Positions 1 through 5,739 of a stretch of DNA of 8,381 nt are shown here, one piece after another. The translations under genes and the position numbers were made by a program. The notes under the pieces were generated by a model, which was not told the DNA's origin, ran no database searches, and saw nothing but the letters and a program-made list of their open reading frames with translations. Source of the DNA: RGIG4608 sp045125655 (GTDB lineage: Bacteria; Bacillota; Clostridia; Oscillospirales; CAG-272); the NCBI GenBank assembly GCA_045125655.1, contig JBGVNP010000141.1, forward strand, positions 1 through 8,381. Direction: 5' to 3'. Position 1 is the stretch's first letter; each line of letters opens with the position of its first letter.

Positions 1-43
1 TATAGTTTGTGGCACTATCTTCAAACACCAAGACTTTTTAGCC

Positions 44-77
44 GCTTTTCTTTGACAGCAGAGGCGCAAAGAAAAGC
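44..77. repeat. Perfect 11-bp inverted repeat (hairpin)
   Basis: GCTTTTCTTTG (44-54) is the exact reverse complement of CAAAGAAAAGC (67-77), with a 12-base loop. There is no T-run directly after it on either strand, so a plain intrinsic terminator is unlikely. It probably belongs to the repeat-like flank. Confidence 0.6.
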
Positions 78-169
78 TATGGAAAAGAAACGCCGAATAC
101 AGGGCTACTCGCCCCGTACCCTCGGTCGCTTTTTGAAAAAAGCTCCGCAAAAACTTTTTTAATCGTTTG

Positions 170-183
170 GTCTGTGCTAACAA
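170..183 (-). repeat. 14-base repeat, left copy
   Basis: Read on the minus strand this is TTGTTAGCACAGAC, identical to 8366-8379 on the plus strand. The two copies point outwards at opposite ends of the window. Confidence 0.6.
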
Positions 184-212
184 CGTGCTCGACAAATCAA
201 AATTTGAATACA

Positions 213-246
213 AAAAAACATCATTCGAAAACGAATGATGTTTTTT
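213..246 (-). terminator. Bidirectional intrinsic terminator after recR
   Basis: ACATCATTCG and CGAATGATGT form a perfect stem around an AAAA loop (228-231). A-tract and T-tract lie on the two sides, so the stem can extend to about 15 bp. Read on the minus strand it ends in seven T residues, 14 bases beyond the recR stop codon, and closes the dnaX-ybaB-recR unit. The plus-strand reading also ends in six T residues, so it could stop transcription arriving from the left as well. Confidence 0.9.
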
Positions 247-259
247 ATTTAATATAAAA

Positions 260-859
260 TTATATATCTCTTCTTCCCTCAATAGCGCGGTAGAGTGTTA
301 TCTCGTCCGCGTATTCAAGGTCGCTGCCCACGGGTATTCCGTATGCCAAGCGTGTGGTCTTTATATCAAACGGCTTCAAAAGCTTTGAAAGATACATAGC
401 TGTTGCCTCACCCTCAACTGTTGGGTTAGTAGCAATAATTACCTCTTTAACCTCGTCACTTGCGATACGGGCAAGAAGCTCCTTTATCTTGAGCTTATCG
501 GGAGTGACTCCGTTCATAGGAGAGATAACTCCGTGAAGCACGTGATAAAGTCCGCGGTATTCGCGCACCTTCTCCATAGAAAGCACCGCTTTTGTGTCTT
601 CAAGCACCATAATAGTGCTCTTATCTCGGCTCAAATCGTTACAAACCGAGCAAAGCTCCTTATCGGTGAGTGACTGACAAACGGGACAAAGATGTACCTT
701 TTCCTTAGCATCAATAATGGTCTCTGCAAAGTATCTTGCCTCCTCATCACTGAGCTCAAGCATGGAAAATGCAAGTCGCATCGCGCTCTTTCTTCCAATA
801 CCGGGCAAGCGCGCAAACTGCTCGGAGAGCCTTTGCAATGCTTCAATATGCTCTGCCAT
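260..859 (-). CDS. recR: Recombination mediator protein RecR
   Basis: RecR works with RecO (and RecF) to load RecA on gapped single-stranded DNA during recombinational repair. At 199 aa it has the usual family length and full architecture. An N-terminal helix-hairpin-helix region lies at about 8-35 (LPGIGRKSAMRLA). A four-cysteine zinc finger follows at C58, C61, C70 and C73. A Toprim domain (about 81-176) has VLEDTKAV and ATNPTVEGEATAMYL, and the family C-terminal signature GSDLEYADEITL comes next. The ATG lies one base after the ybaB stop (TGA-T-ATG) and has no clear Shine-Dalgarno of its own, so translation is probably coupled to ybaB. It is the last gene of the unit, with a terminator just downstream. 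Nothing is broken or unusual. Confidence 0.97.
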   Translation of the reverse strand: MAEHIEALQRLSEQFARLPGIGRKSAMRLAFSMLELSDEEARYFAETIIDAKEKVHLCPVCQSLTDKELCSVCNDLSRDKSTIMVLEDTKAVLSMEKVREYRGLYHVLHGVISPMNGVTPDKLKIKELLARIASDEVKEVIIATNPTVEGEATAMYLSKLLKPFDIKTTRLAYGIPVGSDLEYADEITLYRAIEGRRDI

Positions 860-860
860 A

Positions 861-1208
861 TCAGAACATACCGGGCATACTCATCTGTCCTGTGATGGCT
901 GCCATTTCCTTTTCGTTTGTATCGTTTACTCTCTTGATTGCTTCATTGATTGCTGCAACAAGAATATCGGAGAGTGTTTCTATATCATCGGGATCAACTA
1001 TTTCGGGCTTAATGTCTATGGAAAGGATCTCTCTCTTACCGTTGATCTTAACGCCAACAACTCCGCCGCCGGCACTTATGTCATATTCTCTTTCGTCAAG
1101 CTCTGCCTGCTTTGCCTGCATATCCTCCTGCATCTTCTGCGCCTGCTTGATCATGGCATTTATATTACTTGGGCCGCCGCCCATACCGTTAGGAATTCTT
1201 GCCTTCAT
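861..1208 (-). CDS. ybaB: YbaB/EbfC family nucleoid-associated protein
   Basis: A small DNA-binding protein of the YbaB/EbfC family, whose members are dimers that bind DNA and are almost always encoded between dnaX and recR. The exact role is unsettled; nucleoid organisation or a link to repair has been proposed. The 115-aa product has the family layout: a flexible Met/Gly-rich start (GMGGGPSNINAMIKQAQKMQ), a charged amphipathic helix to about residue 40, the core SAGGGVVGVKINGKREILSI (45-64), then IKPEIVDPDDIETLSDIL and a C-terminal helix. The dnaX stop codon lies in the GAAAGG region that can serve as its ribosome binding site; the spacing of about 12 bases is slightly long. The gap from dnaX is 16 bases, so co-transcription is expected. 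Confidence 0.95.
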   Translation of the reverse strand: MKARIPNGMGGGPSNINAMIKQAQKMQEDMQAKQAELDEREYDISAGGGVVGVKINGKREILSIDIKPEIVDPDDIETLSDILVAAINEAIKRVNDTNEKEMAAITGQMSMPGMF

Positions 1209-1224
1209 TTTTTTATATTTCCTT

Positions 1225-2853
1225 TCAATTATTTACAAAATCGTTAAATGCATCAAGGTCCGACAAATCGTCCTCAAGCTTTATATTGCCGCTATCCTGC
1301 TCGAACACTATATCATTCTCCGTAAATGCTCTTTCAAGATATTTGGAGAGGGATACTGCAAGCGCCCTCTTGATTTCGGGCTTGTCCATAGCATAGAGTA
1401 TAAATCCGTCACAAAGCACGTGAACTCTATTATCCTCTGCAAGATATGCTCTCGTCATTTTGAGAAAGGCACACGCGCCCTTGTCAATGCTTTCAATGCT
1501 CTGCACCGCCTCACTCCATACCTTCAAGGGCTTATTCACCTTGGCTTCAACTGACACCGTCGGCTTTTTGACCTCACGCACGGGATCGGGTTCAAAGGTT
1601 ATCTGCTTTTGAGAAGCTTCTTCCACCTTTTTTTCAACCTTTTCGACTTTTTTAACGGTTTTTTCCTCTTTCGGAGCTTCCTCAATTTTTGCGGGAGCAA
1701 AATTGCCTGATGCAAGCATTGATTCAAGCTTGGAAATTCTCAAAAGCAACGCCTCGTTTGACGTACTGAGCGAATCATCGCACATCTTAACAAAGCAAAG
1801 CTCTGCAATCATTCTCTTTATCGCACCGCTTGCCTGCATGGATGTGAGTGCATCCTCAAGCATTCTGCAATGGTACATAAGCAGCTCTCTTGAAAATTTC
1901 TCGGAGAGCTTTGTAAGACTCTTAAGCTCAAAATCGGTGAGATCAAGGTATTTTGCACTGTCGCGCACGGTCTTAACTACCAAAAGATCGCGATAGAGTG
2001 AGATAAGATCCTGCCAGAAAACCGATATATCCTTTGATGAAGTCACAACCTCGTCAATTTCCTTGAACAAAAATTCATAATCCTTGTCCGCGATAGCTGA
2101 GATAACGCCCATCATTCTTTCTCTGCCCGCACTGCCAATGGTTTCATTGACGGCGTTCACGTCTATTTTTTCACCGCTCGATGCACAAAGCTCAAGCAAG
2201 CTGATGCTATCACGCATACCGCCCTGTGAATATCTTGCAATAAGGCGAGCCGCATCATCGTCAATGGCAATTCCCTCTTGCTCCGCGATATATTTAATGC
2301 GCGACGTAAGCACGTCGGTGGCAATTCTGCGAAATTCGAAGCGCTGACATCTTGAAACGATGGTTGCGGGGAGCTTGTGAAGCTCAGTTGTCGCAAGAAT
2401 GAATATCGCGTGTGAGGGCGGCTCTTCAAGCGTTTTTAAGAGCGCGTTGAACGCGCTGTTGGAGAGCATATGCACCTCGTCAACTATATAAACACGATAT
2501 TTTAAGAACGAGGGTGAATAAATAACCTCGTCACGAATATCTCTGATATTATCAACGCCGTTGTTGGACGCCGCGTCCATCTCCAGCACGTCGGTTGTGG
2601 AGCCGTTTTCAATGGCAAGACATGACGGACATACTCCGCAAGGGTTGCCGTCAATAACGTTCTCGCAGTTCACGACCTTTGAGAGTATCTTTGCACACGT
2701 TGTCTTTCCCGTACCTCTTGAGCCACAGAAAAGATATGCGTGATTGAACTTTCCCTCAACCGCCTCTTGCTTAAGAATTGAGGTTATATGATCTTGTCCG
2801 CAAACCTCCGAAAAGCTTTTCGGACGCCATTTTCTGTATAAAGCCTGATGCAT
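1225..2853 (-). CDS. dnaX: DNA polymerase III subunit tau (possibly also gamma)
   Basis: The clamp-loader ATPase that opens the sliding clamp and, as tau, ties polymerase and helicase together at the fork. The 542-aa product starts MHQALYRKWRPKSFSEV, the classic DnaX N-terminus. It has Walker A GSRGTGKT (44-51), zinc-module cysteines C63, C72, C75 and C78, Walker B VYIVDEVHML (D125, E126), sensor 1 LATTE, the SRC arginine-finger motif (167-169) and sensor 2 around GGMRDS (211-215). A collar domain ends near residue 365. A Lys/Glu/Pro-rich linker (about 385-440) and a short tau C-terminal domain (about 441-520) follow. The start is set by AAGGAGG five bases upstream. An open frame continues upstream to 3015 but only reads through the SRP RNA gene. 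The linker has a candidate -1 frameshift heptamer at 1627-1633. Confidence 0.97.
   Translation of the reverse strand: MHQALYRKWRPKSFSEVCGQDHITSILKQEAVEGKFNHAYLFCGSRGTGKTTCAKILSKVVNCENVIDGNPCGVCPSCLAIENGSTTDVLEMDAASNNGVDNIRDIRDEVIYSPSFLKYRVYIVDEVHMLSNSAFNALLKTLEEPPSHAIFILATTELHKLPATIVSRCQRFEFRRIATDVLTSRIKYIAEQEGIAIDDDAARLIARYSQGGMRDSISLLELCASSGEKIDVNAVNETIGSAGRERMMGVISAIADKDYEFLFKEIDEVVTSSKDISVFWQDLISLYRDLLVVKTVRDSAKYLDLTDFELKSLTKLSEKFSRELLMYHCRMLEDALTSMQASGAIKRMIAELCFVKMCDDSLSTSNEALLLRISKLESMLASGNFAPAKIEEAPKEEKTVKKVEKVEKKVEEASQKQITFEPDPVREVKKPTVSVEAKVNKPLKVWSEAVQSIESIDKGACAFLKMTRAYLAEDNRVHVLCDGFILYAMDKPEIKRALAVSLSKYLERAFTENDIVFEQDSGNIKLEDDLSDLDAFNDFVNN
1592..1643 (-). promoter_or_regulatory. 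Candidate -1 ribosomal frameshift site in dnaX
   Basis: Codons E407-K408-K409 read GAA AAA AAG, which places the heptamer A AAA AAG in the frame used by the E. coli dnaX frameshift. A -1 slip adds eleven residues (GGRSFSKADNL) and meets TGA at 1594-1592, giving a product of about 420 aa that keeps the ATPase and collar domains and loses the tau tail. Stimulators look weak: AAAAGG is only four bases upstream, and only a small hairpin-forming stretch (GAAG-AAG-CTTC) is downstream. The heptamer is seen; its use is inference. Confidence 0.4.
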
Positions 2854-2858
2854 ATATA

Positions 2859-2865
2859 CCTCCTT
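2859..2865 (-). promoter_or_regulatory. dnaX ribosome binding site
   Basis: A full AAGGAGG lies five bases before ATG at 2853. It decides the dnaX start against the longer in-frame reading that begins in the SRP RNA gene. Confidence 0.9.
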
Positions 2866-2870
2866 AAAAC

Positions 2871-2886
2871 AAAAATAAAAAAGCCA
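2871..2886 (-). terminator. U-rich 3' end of the SRP RNA (partial terminator?)
   Basis: The 3' strand of the SRP terminal helix ends GTGGC followed by a T6-A-T5 tract. This resembles an intrinsic terminator whose stem is the long-range SRP end helix. The dnaX ribosome binding site starts only a few bases later and I see no separate dnaX promoter in the gap. Read-through or processing is therefore likely to feed dnaX. Confidence 0.4.
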
Positions 2887-3181
2887 CAAAATAAGACCAT
2901 ACACCTTAAGATCGAACGTCACCCCTATGCGACGAACGCATTCGCTGCTCAAGGCAGGCGCCCTCGCGGCACACCGGAGAGACTGCTTAGTGCTGCTTGG
3001 TTCCCCACCTGACACGCTTCACAATTTCCGATTGCGCAAGACCCACCTCTCAACACAGCAGAATACGACACAGACCATAAAAGCTCAGCCCTCAAAAAAG
3101 GAATGAACCCCTGCTGTAGCGGATTTCAGGTACAGGGCTCCGCTAATTCCCCGGCTGGTATGGCCTTATTTCATGGCTTTT
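2880..3181 (-). ncRNA. ffs: Signal recognition particle RNA, large type
   Basis: This RNA is the scaffold of the SRP, which with Ffh delivers nascent membrane and secreted proteins to the membrane. On the minus strand the domain IV hallmark is clear at about 2989-3014: TGTCAGG, then a GGAA tetraloop (3004-3001), then AAGCAGCAC. The 5' part has the Alu-domain core typical of Bacillus and Clostridia RNAs (GGGGAATTAGCGGAGCCCTG, then AATCCGCTACAGCAGG). The ends pair over about 24 bp: 3181-3158 with 2879-2902, all paired and including three G-U wobbles. The implied length of about 300 nt is somewhat longer than the roughly 270-nt B. subtilis RNA. dnaX follows immediately, as in B. subtilis. Exact mature ends are inferred from the terminal helix. 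Confidence 0.93.
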
Positions 3182-3195
3182 ACAATACTTAATAT

Positions 3196-3224
3196 ATTAT
3201 AGCAGATTTATACCGATTTTGCAA
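3196..3224 (-). promoter_or_regulatory. Vegetative (sigma-A type) promoter of the SRP RNA
   Basis: On the minus strand there is a -35 box TTGCAA (3224-3219), a spacer of exactly 17 bases and a perfect -10 TATAAT (3201-3196). The expected start near 3189 lies about eight bases before the SRP terminal helix, which fits a stable-RNA promoter. It probably also supplies the dnaX-ybaB-recR transcript by read-through. Confidence 0.88.
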
Positions 3225-3250
3225 GTGATTTTTCACATTTTTATTTTAAC

Positions 3251-3279
3251 TTGAAGAATAATTTTTCATATACTTTAAA
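3251..3279 (+). promoter_or_regulatory. Possible promoter of the peptidoglycan-binding gene cluster
   Basis: TTGAAG (3251-3256) and TTTAAA (3274-3279) are 17 bases apart, each matching four of six sigma-A consensus bases. A start near 3287 would leave a leader of about 20 bases before ATG 3309. An overlapping CATATACT (3267-3274) looks like a sporulation-type -10, but I find no matching -35 at a suitable distance. Low certainty. Confidence 0.3.
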
Positions 3280-3308
3280 TTGAACGCATTTTTATAAAGG
3301 AGCATGCT

Positions 3309-3728
3309 ATGAGTGAAAATAATAACGCAAACGGCAAGGGTTCGCTTATCGTAAAGGCATCCACCGCATCGGGCGCGATCCCCCTTGAAAACGTTACTGT
3401 GCTAATTCAAGGAGTTGACGCTGACAACTCCGACACACTTATCTCCCTTGTTACCGATCGCGACGGTATAACTCCAAGGGTGGAGCTTTCTGCACCGCCC
3501 ACAGGACTGTCAAGCTTACCTTCCCCACCCTCAAGACCTTATTCCCTATATAATATCGACGTTTACAAGCAGGGATATTATCCTCAACACTACAACGGAG
3601 TTCCGATATTCGAAAACATAACGGCGATACAAAACGCTCTGCTCGTGCCAATATCCGAAGCTGACGCGCAAAATCCCTACTACGTCAAGGAGCAGATATT
3701 TGACGAGTATGAAAATCCATTTCTATAA
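3309..3728 (+). CDS. Small carboxypeptidase-regulatory-like beta-domain protein
   Basis: A 139-aa protein of unknown role. Residues 11-115 look like a transthyretin/carboxypeptidase-regulatory-like beta sandwich: GSLIVKAS, then a turn, ENVTVLIQGVDADN, then LVTDRDGITPRVEL, and later YNIDVYKQGYYPQHYNGVPI. Such domains usually occur as stalks or binding modules of surface and wall proteins. A Pro/Ser-rich loop (62-77) interrupts the fold, and the tail is acidic. There is no signal peptide or membrane segment: the N-terminus is polar (MSENNNANGKG). ATG follows an AAAGGAG site by about six bases. It is first in a run of three tightly spaced genes, the other two carrying peptidoglycan-binding repeats, so it probably belongs to the same assembly. 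Real gene: very likely. Function: inferred from fold and neighbours only. Confidence 0.8.
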   Translation: MSENNNANGKGSLIVKASTASGAIPLENVTVLIQGVDADNSDTLISLVTDRDGITPRVELSAPPTGLSSLPSPPSRPYSLYNIDVYKQGYYPQHYNGVPIFENITAIQNALLVPISEADAQNPYYVKEQIFDEYENPFL

Positions 3729-3742
3729 GAAAGGAGAAGACC

Positions 3743-5143
3743 ATGCCCACTCTTCCCACCATTCCCGAATACATAACGGTCCATCTCGGCGCGCCCGATT
3801 CAAACGCGCCCAATATCACTCTGCCCTTTGCGGACTACATTTCAAACGTGGCATCAAGCGAGGTCTATCCATCGTGGAACGAAAGCGCTCTGCGAGCAAA
3901 TATATATGCACAGATCTCCTTTGCCCTAAATCGCATATATACCGATTTTTATCGCTCGCGAGGATATGATTTTGATATAACAAATTCCACTGCCTTTGAC
4001 CAAAGTTTCGTGAACGGCAGAAACGTATTTGAAAACGTAGATAGGATAGTATCCGAAATTTTCAATTCCTACGTGCGCCGCCGCGGCAACGTTGAACCTC
4101 TCTTCACCGCCTATTGCGATGGCATAGAGGTGCAGTGCAACGGGCTCTCCCAATGGGGCAGTGTCGCGCTCGCCGAGCAAGGCCTTACTCCCTACGAGAT
4201 ACTTAAATATTATTACGGTGACGATATTGATATAATTTCAAACGTGACCGTTGAGGGAGCTAATCCGAATGCTCCGTCCGTTCCACTCTCGATAGGTTCT
4301 GCCAATGACTACGTTCGCATACTTCAATTGCGTCTTAACCGAATATCCGACAATTATCCGCTAATTCCCAAAATAGCAACGATTGACGGAATATTTGCAG
4401 AGGACACAGAAGCCGCCGTAAAAAGCTTTCAGGAGACCTTTGGACTCGGCCCCGATGGAATAGTCGGAAACGCGACCTGGTACTACGTCAACCGTATCTA
4501 CAATGCCGTAAAGCGTCTTAACGAGCTTGACAGTGAGGGGATAAAGCTTGAAGAGGTCACAAAGCAATATCCCGGTGTACTGACTCTCGGCTCAAGCGGT
4601 CTTGGAGTCAGCAATCTTCAGTATTTTCTCTCCTATCTCTCACGCTTTTATTCAAGCATATCCCCTGCCACTATAGACGGCAACTTTGGAAACGAAACAA
4701 GGCAGTCCGTCATCTCAGCGCAAAACACCTTTGGTCTCATTGAGGACGGAGTTGTAGGTGAGTTGACTTGGAACGCCATATACAATGCCTATCGCGGCAT
4801 AATAGCCGAGATACCTCTGCAATACGTAGAGGGAAATATTATTCCGTTCCCAGGTATAGTATTAAGACAGGGCTCGGATAACGATTCCGTACTCCTTCTT
4901 CAACAGTATATCAACGTTATCGCGCAGATATTTGACGAGGTCAATTCCGTTGAACTGACGGGATATTTCGGCGCACAGACTGATCGTGCGGTTAGGTCAA
5001 TTCAAGAAATAACGGGACTTGAAGCAAACGGAATAGTTGGCGCGATAACTTGGGATGCGATAACCTCGCTCTACAGTGATATAGTCAACGGCTCGCGACT
5101 TAACGATGGGCAATATCCAGGATTCCAAATAGGAGGCAACTGA
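3743..5143 (+). CDS. SpoIID/LytB-domain protein with three peptidoglycan-binding repeats
   Basis: A 466-aa protein. Residues about 15-165 resemble a compact SpoIID/LytB domain: YISNVASSEVYPSW, with E40 aligning to the catalytic glutamate of SpoIID lytic transglycosylases; LRANIYAQISFALNR; STAFDQSF; and GLSQWGSVALAEQG followed by ILKYYYG, the family's C-terminal signature. C125 and C132 flank the compact loop before it. Three PG_binding_1-type repeats follow at about 187-255, 285-352 and 372-447, each with a D/T-G-x-F motif and a GxVGxxTW motif. A likely role is binding, and perhaps cutting, peptidoglycan glycan strands, possibly in sporulation. There is no N-terminal signal peptide or membrane anchor, unlike SpoIID itself. 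AAGGAG precedes ATG by six bases, and the gene starts 14 bases after the previous stop. The C-terminus (QYPGFQIGGN) looks like the beginning of another repeat. Activity is not shown by the sequence. Confidence 0.85.
   Translation: MPTLPTIPEYITVHLGAPDSNAPNITLPFADYISNVASSEVYPSWNESALRANIYAQISFALNRIYTDFYRSRGYDFDITNSTAFDQSFVNGRNVFENVDRIVSEIFNSYVRRRGNVEPLFTAYCDGIEVQCNGLSQWGSVALAEQGLTPYEILKYYYGDDIDIISNVTVEGANPNAPSVPLSIGSANDYVRILQLRLNRISDNYPLIPKIATIDGIFAEDTEAAVKSFQETFGLGPDGIVGNATWYYVNRIYNAVKRLNELDSEGIKLEEVTKQYPGVLTLGSSGLGVSNLQYFLSYLSRFYSSISPATIDGNFGNETRQSVISAQNTFGLIEDGVVGELTWNAIYNAYRGIIAEIPLQYVEGNIIPFPGIVLRQGSDNDSVLLLQQYINVIAQIFDEVNSVELTGYFGAQTDRAVRSIQEITGLEANGIVGAITWDAITSLYSDIVNGSRLNDGQYPGFQIGGN
5131..5136 (+). 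promoter_or_regulatory. Ribosome binding site inside the end of the SpoIID-domain gene
   Basis: AGGAGG lies within the last codons of the upstream gene (the I-G-G-N end), eight bases before ATG 5145. The upstream stop TGA is separated from that ATG by one base. This strong site shows that the downstream frame is translated on its own and that the junction is not a sequencing frameshift, although the two proteins look like parts of one repeat chain. Confidence 0.85.
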
Positions 5144-5144
5144 T

Positions 5145-5678
5145 ATGGCACGAGTTTTTACCGAAAGAGATGCTATTTTAAATCTGCAGACATATCTTCG
5201 CGCGCAAGCTCTGAAAGATCCGAGCGCGCCGCCCGTTCCCATTGACGGAATATTTGACGATGCCACAAGGCAAGCGCTCATCGATTTTCAGCTGAGAAAT
5301 TCACTTCAACCGACGGGCATTGCTGATCGCGCCACGTGGGATCTGCTATATTCACAATACCTTGAAATAATTAATACAAATTCCCTGCCCGATCCCATAA
5401 TTCCCTTTCCCTCATACCCAAGCAATTACGTTATAAAGCGCGGCGAAAGGAGCTTTATTGTAGCCGTAGTTCAATATATGCTTAACGAGATAGGACTCGT
5501 TTATAACACCTTTGAAGCAATAGAAATAAACGGTGAATACGATGAAGCCACCGAAAATATCATAAGGGATTTTCAAAGTCGCAATTTTCTTTCGCCCATG
5601 GGAGAAATCGACCGAAAAACGTGGAGCGCACTCGCAAGAATATATAATCTTACCCTACATTATATCGATCATTATTAA
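5145..5678 (+). CDS. Protein of two peptidoglycan-binding repeats
   Basis: A 177-aa protein made almost entirely of two PG_binding_1-like repeats. The first is at about 8-74 (AILNLQTYLRAQ, then IDGIFDDATRQALIDFQ, then GIADRATWDLL). The second is at about 103-168 (VAVVQYMLNEIG, then INGEYDEATENIIRDFQ, then EIDRKTWSAL). A proline-rich linker (DPIIPFPSYPSN, 83-94) separates them and resembles NIIPFPG before the last repeat of the upstream protein. The GxVG motif of normal repeats is worn here (GIAD, GEID). There is no catalytic domain, signal peptide or membrane segment. The gene starts one base after the upstream stop and is probably translationally coupled to it. It ends with tandem TAA stops. 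It probably acts with the upstream protein as a wall-binding accessory; that role is inferred. Confidence 0.82.
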   Translation: MARVFTERDAILNLQTYLRAQALKDPSAPPVPIDGIFDDATRQALIDFQLRNSLQPTGIADRATWDLLYSQYLEIINTNSLPDPIIPFPSYPSNYVIKRGERSFIVAVVQYMLNEIGLVYNTFEAIEINGEYDEATENIIRDFQSRNFLSPMGEIDRKTWSALARIYNLTLHYIDHY

Positions 5679-5700
5679 TAAAACACCGAAAATGTGTCAA

Positions 5701-5714
5701 GTATAGGGATATAC
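5701..5714. repeat. Small palindrome upstream of clpC
   Basis: GTATA-GGGA-TATAC is a perfect 5-bp inverted repeat in the 61-base gap before clpC. It has no T-run and so is no terminator. It could be an operator half-pair or chance; no known regulator box is recognised. Confidence 0.3.
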
Positions 5715-5726
5715 CGCGTTGCAGAT

Positions 5727-5732
5727 AAGGAG
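5727..5732 (+). promoter_or_regulatory. clpC ribosome binding site
   Basis: AAGGAG lies seven bases before ATG 5740. It selects this start over an in-frame TTG at 5719, which has no such site and lies upstream of the Shine-Dalgarno. The family N-terminus also begins here (MENKFTKKAQ). Confidence 0.9.
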
Positions 5733-5739
5733 CGTTACG

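Larger units (their letters stand above)
1..212. other. Gene-free left flank with hairpins and repeat-like sequence
   Basis: I see no credible gene here. The stretch holds a perfect 11-base inverted repeat (44-54 with 67-77), a smaller A/T hairpin (128-143), and a block CGCAAAAAC-T6-AATC (146-164) that recurs in slightly altered form at 8192-8209. It also has GTCTGTGCTAACAA (170-183), whose reverse complement occurs at 8366-8379. Short open frames exist on the minus strand but have no start with a ribosome binding site and match no family I know. The most likely reading is part of a dispersed intergenic repeat family, which I infer only from the internal recurrences. Confidence 0.5.

Noticed and set aside
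1..212. Truncated protein gene on the minus strand
   Set aside because: A frame stays open for a while but has no start with a ribosome binding site, is crossed by hairpins, and shares blocks with the non-coding right flank.
769..1554. Long plus-strand open frame (261 codons)
   Set aside because: It is antisense to recR, ybaB and dnaX, has no ribosome binding site and no recognisable domain, and its Ser/Leu/Ile-rich composition is what an opposite-strand shadow gives.
1648..1653. Second A-run in dnaX (GTT AAA AAA GTC) as a slippery site
   Set aside because: In this frame the -1 re-pairing would put the P-site tRNA on TAA with a first-base mismatch, so it does not form a standard heptamer.
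2854..3015. In-frame upstream extension of dnaX by 54 codons
   Set aside because: The extension translates the SRP RNA domain IV and 3' arm. The AAGGAGG site and the family N-terminus MHQALYRKWRP fix the start at 2853.
3309..5678. Prophage lysis or tail module
   Set aside because: Peptidoglycan-binding repeats occur in endolysins, but there is no holin, portal, capsid, tail or integrase gene nearby, and the neighbours are core chromosomal genes.
5719..5739. TTG start adding seven residues to ClpC
   Set aside because: It lies upstream of the AAGGAG site at 5727-5732, and the ClpC N-terminus matches from the ATG at 5740.
5679..5739. CtsR or CIRCE operator upstream of clpC
   Set aside because: Only a single GTCAA half-site near 5696 is present. 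The tandem heptads of a CtsR box and the long inverted repeat of CIRCE are absent.
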